64,000 nucleotides of DNA from JACVRW01 sp963808545 (GTDB lineage Bacteria; Actinomycetota; Thermoleophilia; Solirubrobacterales; Thermoleophilaceae), in contig CAWEGB010000012.1 of assembly GCA_963808545.1 (NCBI GenBank), forward strand, positions 48,439-112,438, written 5' to 3'. The notes beneath the pieces were generated by a model, which did no database searches, had not been told where the DNA came from, and was given only the letters and a program-made list of their open reading frames with translations. The position numbers were made by a program, and so were the translations under genes. Positions 54,690 to 62,140 of the stretch are shown here, piece by piece (the first letter of the stretch is position 1; every line of letters starts with the position of its first letter).

Positions 54690-55914
54690 CTAGCCCGCGC
54701 CGGAGTCACCGGACTCGGCGTCGTCGGGCTGCAGCCAGGTCTGCAGGCGCTCCTTTCGTCCCACGAGCACCGCCCGCGTGATGGCTTCCGTGCCGAAGCG
54801 GTCGCGCACGTCGTCGATGGTGGTGTCGAGCGTGCGGCCACGCTGGCCGCCGATCGGCAGCGCCAGCTGGACGCCGTCGTCGTCCTCGAGATTGGTGAGC
54901 GACAGGCCGACCAGCGTGATCCCGTCGCGTTCGATCGTCGGCATGGCGCCGCGCAGCAGCGAACGCGCGGTGGCGAGGATGTCCTCGGTCCGGTTGGTGG
55001 CCTCGAGCATCGTCTGGGAGCGAGTGGCCCGGCGCGTGTAGTCCCGGAAGCGCAGGCGCAGTACCACCGTCCGGCAGAGGAAGTCCTTGGCCCGCAGCCG
55101 GCGGCCCAGCCGGTCGGCCAGCGCCACCACCATCGTGTCGAGGCTCTCGGGAGTGACGGGTATGCGGCCGAAGGCCCGCTGCGATCCGATCGAGCGTCGC
55201 CGGCGCGCCGGTGCGCACCCGCCGCGGGTCGCGGTTGTTGGCCAGCGCGTGCACCTGTCTCCCGGAGGCGCGTCCGAGCATCGCGACGAGGTCTGGTTCA
55301 CGCAGAGCGGCCACCTGTCCCACCGTCTCGAGGCCGTGGGCGTGCAGCTTGCGCGCCGTGGCCTCGCCCACGCCCCAGAGCCGCTCCACCGGCAGGGGAT
55401 GGAGGAACGCCACCTCTTTGTCGGGGTCGACCACCAGCAACCCGTCCGGCTTGGCCGCCGCGCTGGCCACCTTCGCCAGGTGCTTGGTGCGGGCCACCCC
55501 GACGGTCACCGGCAGGCCCACCTGATCGCGGACTTCGCGACGCAGCCGCGCGGCGATCTCCCGCGGTGTGCCGGAGATGCGCTCCAGTCCACGCACGTCG
55601 AGGAACGCCTCGTCGATGGAGAGGGCCTCCACCAGCGGCGAGGTCTCACGGAACACCGCCAGCACCGCCCGGCTGGCCTCGACGTACGCGTCCCAGTGGG
55701 GCTCGACGACCACCGCGTCGGGACACAGGCGCCGCGCCCGGGCACCGCCCATTGCCGACTGAACCCCGTGCGCCTTGGCCTCGTAGCTCGCCGCCAGCAC
55801 CACCCCGCCGCCGACGATGACGGGGCGCCCGCGCAGGCTCGGATCGTCCCGCTGCTCGACCGAGGCGAAGAACGAGTCGATGTCCGCGTGGAGGATGGTG
55901 GCCTGCGCAGCCAT
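54690..55914 (-). pseudogene. dinB: DNA polymerase IV (DinB), one-base frameshift
   Basis: Y-family translesion polymerase. ATG 55914 starts MAAQATILHADIDSFFASVE with a catalytic Asp; ALSIDEAFLDVRG supplies the other Asp/Glu; GVARTKHLAKVASAAAKPDG and ERLWGVGEATARKL complete palm and thumb. After NNRDPRRVRTG (about residue 245) the frame shifts near 55200 in the GC run GGCGCGCCGGCG. Coding resumes as RRSIGSQRAFGRIPVTPESL, giving the little finger to the stop at 54690. The span has one base too many, so a single-base insertion, real or artefact, explains it. A LexA box touches the start codon. Confidence 0.85.
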
Positions 55915-55928
55915 CGAACATACGTTCG
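55915..55928 (-). promoter_or_regulatory. LexA (SOS) box directly before dinB
   Basis: CGAAC-GTAT-GTTCG on the minus strand is a perfect gram-positive/actinobacterial LexA box. It ends exactly where the dinB ATG begins (55914). LexA bound here would cover the start region, so dinB should be induced by DNA damage. Confidence 0.85.
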
Positions 55929-55974
55929 CATCCGATCCGGCGGAACGCACGATGACGTGCAGGCCACCGGTGAG

Positions 55975-56048
55975 TAGGGGCGACGGGATTCGAACCCGCG
56001 ATCCCCGGCGTGAAAGGCCGGTGTCCTGAACCGCTAGACCACGCCCCC
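55975..56048 (-). tRNA. tRNA-Glu(UUC)
   Basis: A 74-nt cloverleaf on the minus strand: acceptor GGGGGCG/CGCCCCT (first pair G.T), anticodon arm CCGGC-CTTTCAC-GCCGG with anticodon UUC, T arm GCGGG-TTCGAAT-CCCGT, discriminator A, no encoded CCA. Lies 46 bases upstream of the dinB LexA box. Confidence 0.95.
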
Positions 56049-56074
56049 TTGGCCAGGCAAGTGTACGACGACCC

Positions 56075-56410
56075 CTAGACCGGCTCCTCCATCGCGTCCG
56101 GGTCGTAGGTGGCGTTCGAGGCCGCGAACACCAGCAGGGCCACGATCATTCCCGCGATGTGGCTGGCGGCCAGGAGCACGATGAGGCCGCACACCCCTGC
56201 GGCCACCGCCGAGAAGAGCACGTAGGCCAGCGGCACGGACAGGATGCGCGCGGTGCCGGCCGAGCAGACCAGCCAGGCCAGCGGCCCGACGATGAAGCCG
56301 TAGTCCTCGAAGAAATCGTCCCCGAGAGGCAGTGCGATGAGGATCCCGAACAGCGCTCCGACGAGCAGCGCCTGCACGATCAGGGACTTCCAGAACAGCC
56401 GGGGATCCAC
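56075..56410 (-). CDS. Small four-helix membrane protein
   Basis: A 111-residue protein from GTG 56410 with four hydrophobic segments, for example SLIVQALLVGALFGILIAL, FIVGPLAWLVCSAGTARIL, PLAYVLFSAVAAGVCGLIVL and IAGMIVALLVFAAS. The acidic loop PLGDDFFEDYGF and the end DPDAMEEPV are the only polar parts. No family recognised. It is between two tRNA genes and divergent from tRNA-Val. Confidence 0.6.
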   Translation of the reverse strand: MDPRLFWKSLIVQALLVGALFGILIALPLGDDFFEDYGFIVGPLAWLVCSAGTARILSVPLAYVLFSAVAAGVCGLIVLLAASHIAGMIVALLVFAASNATYDPDAMEEPV

Positions 56411-56437
56411 GAAGGCGGATACTAGACTCGGCCTCGC

Positions 56438-56510
56438 GGGCGGTTAGCTCAGTTGGTAGAGCGCCTCCCTTACAAGGAGGAGGTCGCCTGTTCGAGCCAG
56501 GCACCGCCCA
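56438..56510 (+). tRNA. tRNA-Val(UAC)
   Basis: A 73-nt cloverleaf: acceptor GGGCGGT/ACCGCCC, D arm GCTC-AGTTGGTA-GAGC, anticodon arm CCTCC-CTTACAA-GGAGG with anticodon UAC, T arm GCCTG-TTCGAGC-CAGGC, discriminator A, no encoded CCA. TACTAGA a short way upstream (about 56420) may be part of its promoter. Confidence 0.96.
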
Positions 56511-56555
56511 TCTGCCCGTCCGCCTCGCACCGCTCCGCATAGCCCCGCAAACCGC

Positions 56556-56606
56556 ATAGACAAGCGCCGTCTATCGCATCTGGGACGAAGCAACAGCGCT
56601 TGTCCC
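56556..56606. terminator. Two hairpins between tRNA-Val and the convergent gene
   Basis: ATAGAC-(7)-GTCTAT (56556-56574) and GGGAC-g-AAGC-(6)-GCTT-GTCCC (56582-56606, one bulged G) lie between convergent genes. No T-run follows, so termination is only suggested by place. Confidence 0.35.
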
Positions 56607-56627
56607 GCGCCGCGACGACATTCGCGC

Positions 56628-57056
56628 CTATGGCGGCGCGCTCTCGCCGCCGCGGACGCGGGCGAGCGCGGCGAGGAGCGCGATGCAGGCTACGACCGCC
56701 GCCGCTCCGGCAGCCGTGATCGCCGGCGATCGCGCCACGTCGGCTTGGGCGGCGACGACCACGAGGGCGCTTGGCGGGATCGCGGCTGCACTGACGGCGA
56801 GGATGGCGAAAAGCCGCGGCGTGAAGACGCCCGCCTGAACCCGGAGCCGGACACGCTCGTCGAGCGACCAGTACGCGAACTCGGCGATAAGCAGCAGAGC
56901 GCTGGCATAGATGGGCGTGGCGATGGCCCGCTCGCCATCGGGGATCGCATGGATCGCTCCCAAGAGGACCAGCGCGAACGGGATCGGCGCGGAGCGCGCG
57001 GCGGCGAGGGCGAGCGACAACAGTAGGGTCGCCGCCGCAGCGCCGGCCAACACCAC
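56628..57056 (-). CDS. Membrane protein downstream of the DUF58 gene, start uncertain
   Basis: At least 142 residues from GTG 57056, almost all hydrophobic: AAAATLLLSLALAAARSAPI, FALVLLGAIHAI, IYASALLLIAEFAYWSL, LFAILAVSAAAIPPSALVVV and a last helix VVACIALLAAL. The same frame continues upstream as coding-like sequence (TAAGALALAAALGVTSALDT) back to the DUF58 stop, where GGAGGT is followed by no ATG, GTG or TTG in this frame; an ATT is the only near-standard codon. So the true start is rare, or a base is missing. It belongs to the MoxR/DUF58 operon. No family recognised. Confidence 0.55.
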   Translation of the reverse strand: MVLAGAAAATLLLSLALAAARSAPIPFALVLLGAIHAIPDGERAIATPIYASALLLIAEFAYWSLDERVRLRVQAGVFTPRLFAILAVSAAAIPPSALVVVAAQADVARSPAITAAGAAAVVACIALLAALARVRGGESAPP

Positions 57057-57130
57057 CGACGCGTTCTCGGTGTCGAGCGCCGACGTGACGCCGAGCGCGG
57101 CGGCGAGCGCCAGTGCGCCAGCGGCGGTCG

Positions 57131-58402
57131 CTATGGCCGCGGAGCGGGTCGTGCGCGACGCCGAAATGTCATCACCTCCTCGATCGCGAGCTCGACGCTG
57201 GTGTGCGGGAACTCCCAGCGCGCGACGGGAACGCCGAGTGTCTCGAAGCGTGCTCGCAGGGTCTCGCGCTGAAGGCGCCAGAGGCGGAGAGGCAGCCGCT
57301 GGGCGGCCTCGTCGGCCGGCGTGTGTGCCAGCGGTGAGATCTCGACCACGGCGAGGTCGTAGCCGCGTGCGCGAAGGCCTAGTAAGGCGCCAATTCCGCG
57401 CGCATCAAGCAGCGGGGTCAGCGCGACCACGAGCGCCCTGGCCGGGAGCAGGCGGCGCGGGAGGTGCGTGACGTCCTTCCATGCATAACTAAGCCGGACG
57501 TCGCTGGCGATGAGCGCATCGACGATGCGATAGAGCTGCCTGGTGCCGGCGCTCCCTGTCAGCCAATCCAGCGTGCCACCGAAGCTCACGAGTGCGACGC
57601 GATCGCGCCGCGCGAGGTAGGACGAGGCGAGTGCAGCGGCGGCGTGCACCGCGGCGTCGAGCGTGCCCTCCTCGGCGTGCTCGGCCTCGGCGAACGTGTC
57701 GAGGAACAGGACGACCTCGGTGCTTTGCTCCGGATGCTGCACGTTTACGTACGGGACGCGTCGCCGTGATGTCGCGCGCCAGTTGATCCGCCGTACACGG
57801 TCGCCGGGCGCGAGCGGCCGAAGATCGGCGAACTCGATGCCCTCGCCCCGCTCGCGGGAGACCTGGCTGCCCAGGACCGGCCGGGTCTGGAGCGGAGCAA
57901 TGAGCCTGCGCAGCCGGCCGACACTGGGGTAGGCGCGCAGCTCGCTCGACCCCCCGAGCGGACGCTCGAGAGCGGACGCACCGAGCCGATCGCGGGCGCG
58001 GACCACGGCGGGCCCCGCGCCGTGCACGCCCCAGCGCCCCACGGCCAGCTCGAAGCGGACCTCACGCCGCTCGCCGCGGGGGAGCCAGAACGCGATCGGA
58101 ACGGGGTCAGTGTGCACCCGCGCCGTCGTCGGCAGATGCAACTCCACGCGCGCCGCGCAACCGGTGGCCCGGACCGTCACGGTCGCCCCTACCTGCTCTC
58201 CCTCGAGTGCGCGCTCGCGCTCGAGTCGCAGCACGCCGTCGAGGGCAAGTGGCGCCGCTCCGACCAGCCCGACGGCAACGAGCAACACGAACGGCGTCGC
58301 GAGAGCGGCGAGCTCGGGACGGCCGGCGGCGAGCGCTGCGACGAGCGCTACCGCGGCGAGCGCCGCATAAGTTTGCAGCCGCGGCGAAGCCGCGAGCGTC
58401 AT
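57131..58402 (-). CDS. DUF58 domain (vWA-like) protein
   Basis: A 423-residue protein; ATG 58402 overlaps the MoxR stop (ATGA). Two N-terminal membrane helices (LAAVALVAALAAG, LATPFVLLVAVGLVGAAPLA) precede a beta-rich region and the DUF58 core SRERGEGIEFADLRPLAPGD, RVRRINWRATSRRRVPYVNV and EVVLFLDTFAEAE, the last resembling the metal-site strand of a vWA domain. MoxR-DUF58 pairs act as chaperone-like modules that activate or assemble partner proteins, often at the envelope. Target unknown. Confidence 0.88.
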   Translation of the reverse strand: MTLAASPRLQTYAALAAVALVAALAAGRPELAALATPFVLLVAVGLVGAAPLALDGVLRLERERALEGEQVGATVTVRATGCAARVELHLPTTARVHTDPVPIAFWLPRGERREVRFELAVGRWGVHGAGPAVVRARDRLGASALERPLGGSSELRAYPSVGRLRRLIAPLQTRPVLGSQVSRERGEGIEFADLRPLAPGDRVRRINWRATSRRRVPYVNVQHPEQSTEVVLFLDTFAEAEHAEEGTLDAAVHAAAALASSYLARRDRVALVSFGGTLDWLTGSAGTRQLYRIVDALIASDVRLSYAWKDVTHLPRRLLPARALVVALTPLLDARGIGALLGLRARGYDLAVVEISPLAHTPADEAAQRLPLRLWRLQRETLRARFETLGVPVARWEFPHTSVELAIEEVMTFRRRARPAPRP

Positions 58403-59382
58403 CGCGTCTCGTCAGGGACGCGAACGGGCGGGACGGGGCAGCTGTCGACACAGTCGCGCACCACGTCCTCGGCGTTGACGCGCTGGATCCACAGCTCGGG
58501 GCGCAGCGTGATTCGGTGTGCGAGCGCAGGCACGGCGATCCGCTTTACGTCGTCGGGGGTGACGAAGTCGCGTCCGTCCAGCCCGGCCTTCGCCCGCGCC
58601 AGCTTGAGCACGGCCAGGGTGCCGCGGGGACTCGCGCCGACCTGGACCTGGGCGCTCTCGCGCGTGGCGGTCACGAGGTCAACCGCGTAATCGAGGATAC
58701 CGGCGTCCGCGTGCACCCGCTCGACCGCGCGCTGCATTGCCAGCAGCTCCTCGCGGTCGACGACAGTGTCGAGCTCAACCTCGTCCTGGCCGCGCTTCAG
58801 CCGCCGCGCGAGCAACTCGAGCTCCGCCGTACGGTCGGGGTACCCGACGCGAATTCGCAGCAGGAAGCGGTCCAGCTGCGCCTCAGGAAGCGGATAGGTT
58901 CCCTCATACTCGATCGGGTTCTGCGTGGCGAGCACCAGGAACGGGCGCTCGAGCGAGCGGGTGCCGTCCTCGCTGGTGACCTGGCGCTCCTGCATCGCCT
59001 CCAGCAGCGCCGCCTGGGTCTTCGGCGGCGCGCGGTTGATCTCATCGCCGAGCAGGACGTGCGTGAAGATCGGGCCGGGCTGGAAGCGCAGCTCCCCCGT
59101 CCGCTGATCGTAGATCGCCGAGCCCGTCACGTCGGACGGCATCAGGTCCGGCGTGAACTGCACACGGGCAAAGCGAAGACCGGTGACCGCCGCGAAGGAC
59201 CGCGCCATCAACGTCTTGGCAAGACCCGGATTGTCCTCGATCAGCACATGCCCATCGGCCAGCAGGCCGAGCAACACGAGCTCGAGCACATCGCGTTTGC
59301 CGACGACCGCACGCTCCACCTCGTCGAGGATGCGGCCGCCCCGCTCGTCCAGCTCGGCGTGATCCCCTGTGCGCGCGCTCAC
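58399..59382 (-). CDS. MoxR-family AAA ATPase
   Basis: A 327-residue AAA+ protein from GTG 59382 (GTGA overlap with the gene before). Walker A is IEDNPGLAKTLMARSFA (the usual MoxR form, with Leu-Ala replacing Gly-Ser), Walker B is VLLGDEINRAPPKTQAALLE, sensor 1 is VLATQNPIEYEGTYPLPEAQ, and LDRFLLRIRVGYP follows. Acts as a chaperone ATPase with the DUF58 protein downstream. The DUF4129 gene across the divergent promoter completes the usual set. Confidence 0.92.
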   Translation of the reverse strand: MSARTGDHAELDERGGRILDEVERAVVGKRDVLELVLLGLLADGHVLIEDNPGLAKTLMARSFAAVTGLRFARVQFTPDLMPSDVTGSAIYDQRTGELRFQPGPIFTHVLLGDEINRAPPKTQAALLEAMQERQVTSEDGTRSLERPFLVLATQNPIEYEGTYPLPEAQLDRFLLRIRVGYPDRTAELELLARRLKRGQDEVELDTVVDREELLAMQRAVERVHADAGILDYAVDLVTATRESAQVQVGASPRGTLAVLKLARAKAGLDGRDFVTPDDVKRIAVPALAHRITLRPELWIQRVNAEDVVRDCVDSCPVPPVRVPDETR

Positions 59383-59804
59383 AGCGCCTCCAGCGCGTCC
59401 AGGATCTCCTCGAGGTCGCGCGGCGCGACACCCGGGCTGTGACGGCCCGGCGGAAGCGGGCGGTCGGGACGCAAGAGCTCCCACGCCTTGGGCCCCAGCA
59501 GCCGCCGCGCGTCGGCGGCGTCACGATCCAGGCGCAGCCCCCGCCGCGCCAGGCGCGTCTCGGCGATCTCCACCAGCACCGGTCGCAGGCGCGTGTACGC
59601 GTCCAGACCGTTCGCCCCCGACCACTCGACAATGCGCTCGAGCCGCACCAGCTGAGCCGGCCACACCTGCGTCCTCACCGGTGGCCGCAACCCTGGCTCG
59701 AACACCGGGTGGCCCGCGGGCAGGCGAAGGGCGAGCGCGACGAGGCAGGCCACCGCTCCGATGCCGCCCACCACTATCAGGACTACCTCGGCGACCAGCC
59801 GCAC
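59379..59804 (-). CDS. Membrane-anchored protein of the MoxR cluster
   Basis: A 141-residue protein from GTG 59804 with one N-terminal helix (LVAEVVLIVVGGIGAVACLV ALALRL) and a cytoplasmic part of about 110 residues: WPAQLVRLERIVEWSGANGL, YTRLRPVLVEIAETRL and EEILDALEAL. A similar small anchored protein precedes MoxR in many actinobacterial clusters, but I cannot name the family. Its end overlaps the moxR start. Confidence 0.65.
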   Translation of the reverse strand: MRLVAEVVLIVVGGIGAVACLVALALRLPAGHPVFEPGLRPPVRTQVWPAQLVRLERIVEWSGANGLDAYTRLRPVLVEIAETRLARRGLRLDRDAADARRLLGPKAWELLRPDRPLPPGRHSPGVAPRDLEEILDALEAL

Positions 59805-59915
59805 AGCAGCCTAGACTTCCCTCGCCCGAGTGTCCAAAGCTCCAAGACGATAACCCCTACCGGGTCGTCGGTGGTAGGGCTCTCCCGGCGCAGGCCAGGT
59901 TATGCTCTCGGGGCG

Positions 59916-60656
59916 ATGCAGGCCGTGCGCATTCGCACCGGTGCCGTCGCGCTCGCGCTGACGCTGCTGGTCTGCGTGGTCGCCATCGCTGGCCGCGAGC
60001 CGCCGCGGGGCACGCCCGGCGAACCGACCGAGACGCGTCCACAGCCCGCCGACGTCGTGGTGGCCCCGCCGGCGGAGTTCCCGGTTCCGGGCGCCCTGCC
60101 TCCGGAGGTGTTCGTCATCGAACCCGAGGAGGAGCCGGGACCGCCGTCGTGGCTGCTGTGGACGGTCGCGGCGAGCGCCCTGGCTGGGGTCCTCGCAGCG
60201 CTGGTGATGCTCGTCCGCAATCTGCGGTGGCGCGGCGGCCGGCGCCGTCGGCGGCGCGGTGGTCGGCCAACAGCGCCGGAGACGACCGTGGTTCAGGCGT
60301 CCAACGGGGGCACGGAGGACGACGCCGAGGCAGCGCGGCGCGCCGTCGACGCAGCGCTCGGTCCGCTGCGCCAACCCGCGGACCCCCGGGCGGCGGTGAT
60401 CGAGGCGTATGCGCGCATGGAGCAGGTCCTCGCCGAACGAGAGCTCCGCCGACGATCGCCTGAGGCACCACGCGAGTACCTCCGGCGTGTGCTACGCGAG
60501 CAGGGCATGCCGGAGCGATCATTGACGACGCTGACGGGCTTGTTCGAGGAGGCGCGCTTCAGCCTGCACCCAATCCCCCAATCCGCGCCCGGCCGGGCGC
60601 TCAGCGAGCTCGAGAACGCCCGCGTTGCCATGGCCGGAAGGGACAAGCACAACTGA
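59916..60656 (+). CDS. DUF4129 domain membrane protein
   Basis: A 246-residue protein from ATG 59916. A signal or anchor helix (AVALALTLLVCVVAIAG), a Pro/Glu-rich outer stretch, a second helix (WLLWTVAASALAGVLAALVM), a basic stop-transfer segment (RRRRRRG), then the DUF4129 domain: AAVIEAYARMEQVLAERELR, PREYLRRVL and LTGLFEEARFSLHPI. The family is found at the ends of transglutaminase-like (TgpA) proteins and in MoxR clusters, as here. TATGCT at about 59901 is a possible -10. Divergent from the MoxR operon. Confidence 0.82.
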   Translation: MQAVRIRTGAVALALTLLVCVVAIAGREPPRGTPGEPTETRPQPADVVVAPPAEFPVPGALPPEVFVIEPEEEPGPPSWLLWTVAASALAGVLAALVMLVRNLRWRGGRRRRRRGGRPTAPETTVVQASNGGTEDDAEAARRAVDAALGPLRQPADPRAAVIEAYARMEQVLAERELRRRSPEAPREYLRRVLREQGMPERSLTTLTGLFEEARFSLHPIPQSAPGRALSELENARVAMAGRDKHN

Positions 60657-60774
60657 CGAACCCGCACTCCGCCGTATGCCCAGCCCTAGAGCTGCCGTTG
60701 CATGGAAGGCAGGAACCGTGTAGCGACCGGGCGTCAGGCGAAGTGCGGTTAGCCGGTCGGGACGCAGTTCTCTC

Positions 60775-61590
60775 TCAACCGGCGAGGTCGGCGCACCGGA
60801 TAACCGCTCCACCGCGCTCCCGATGCTCTCTCTCCATCTGCACCAGCGTCCTCTCGATCGCCGTCGGTTTGATGCTGCCGCTCTTGTCCTCATACGGCTT
60901 GTCGAGGAAGCGCACCAAGACCAGCCCCGAGACGACGATGATCGCCACTGCGGCGGCCATTGCTGCCTGCGTAACTGCGGCCTCGTCACGATCCGCGAAA
61001 AGGGCGACCGAGGCGATCACCACCACCGCGCCGATGATCAGGATCAACCAGACAACCGGGGGCACCAATCCTTCTGCTTCGCCGATCCGGCCCTGCCGTC
61101 CCTGCCGCCGCTCCTCGTTCAACGCGAACCAGTGTTCAAAGGCGGCGGCCTGTTTGGCGTCGTCGACCGGGACCTGTTCGGCGGACTCCTCCATCGCCGA
61201 GACCCTCGCGTCCACTACCGAACTCCCTCCGCCTTCCTGCATCGCGGGCCAGCCGTTCGAGATGACCTCGCGCGCATAGCAAATCGTCTGCCCCCGCAGC
61301 TCCGCGCGGGCCGCCGGGGCAAAGGGGCCGGCGGCGTGAAACATCGCGAGCGTGGCGGTCGCCTCCTCCTCGGCGTCGGCCTTGGCGCCGCCATAGCTCT
61401 CGAATGCGATAAAGAAGACGAATGCGACGATCACCATGTAGGCGGTGCCCGCCACCGTGTACACGGCACCACCCGGAATCGGATCATTGAAGAACGTTCC
61501 CGCCGGCGCGCGCCGGCGGACGACGAGCATGCCGGCTGCGCTCAGCGCAGCGACACCAAGGATGATTAACGCGGCACGCCAGGGTTCCAT
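60775..61590 (-). CDS. DUF4239 (bestrophin-like) membrane protein
   Basis: A 271-residue protein from ATG 61590. Two N-terminal helices (ALIILGVAALSAAGMLVV, VYTVAGTAYMVIVAFVFFIA then FESYGGAKADAEEEATATLA), an amphipathic middle containing CYAREVISNGWPAMQEG, and two C-terminal helices (VWLILIIGAVVVIASVALFA, AMAAAVAIIVVSGLVLVRFL DKPYE). This is the layout of DUF4239, a family thought to be related to bestrophin channels. Ion transport is an untested possibility. It stands alone. Confidence 0.78.
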   Translation of the reverse strand: MEPWRAALIILGVAALSAAGMLVVRRRAPAGTFFNDPIPGGAVYTVAGTAYMVIVAFVFFIAFESYGGAKADAEEEATATLAMFHAAGPFAPAARAELRGQTICYAREVISNGWPAMQEGGGSSVVDARVSAMEESAEQVPVDDAKQAAAFEHWFALNEERRQGRQGRIGEAEGLVPPVVWLILIIGAVVVIASVALFADRDEAAVTQAAMAAAVAIIVVSGLVLVRFLDKPYEDKSGSIKPTAIERTLVQMEREHRERGGAVIRCADLAG

Positions 61591-62140
61591 ACCGACCTAC
61601 TCCCGAACGCGGGCACTCTATCCCAGCCGCGGCCGACACGCTAGAGGTCGCATGCGTGACGTCGTCAGAGTGGGGGCTTACGCGGAGACGGAGGGGGGGG
61701 TGGAAGGAGGCGTCGGGGGCGCGAATCGGCAAGCGCGAGTTGACGGTTGGCGTTTGTGCCGTTCTCGTCGGCCGGCGGACTGGGCCCGCGGTGGGCGGAT
61801 CACGCGCCGCCGGCCACTCAGGTGCCCATGGGAAGCGTCCAGTGGCCGCCCTCGTGCTCGAACGCCCTGGACGACGAAGGCACGATCCTGGTCCACGCCG
61901 GGGCCGACATCGCCAAGTCGCTGACCCGCCTGGTTCTCGTCGACGAAGCGGGATTCGCCGAGCGTCGACGAGAAGTTCAGGCTGGACGGCGCTGACGAGT
62001 AGCTCTTCTCGAAGCGTCTTGACCGCGATGCGCCTGAAGCGCGCTACCGGGGGCGTCCTCCGCCGGCCTCTGTTAAATTCGCGCCACGACCCCTGCCCGG
62101 GGCCGCGTGGGCTCGACGACGAAAGCCAAGGAGGTTCGGG
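61591..62140. other. 550-base interval with no convincing gene
   Basis: Short open frames exist on both strands, but none has a good ribosome site, family motif or continuous third-position bias. One plus-strand stretch (about 61850-61995, reading HAGADIAKSLTRLVLVDEAG) is weakly protein-like and could be a worn gene fragment. The end holds TTAAATTCG (62074-62082), an AT-rich spot that may be the promoter of the next gene. Confidence 0.5.
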
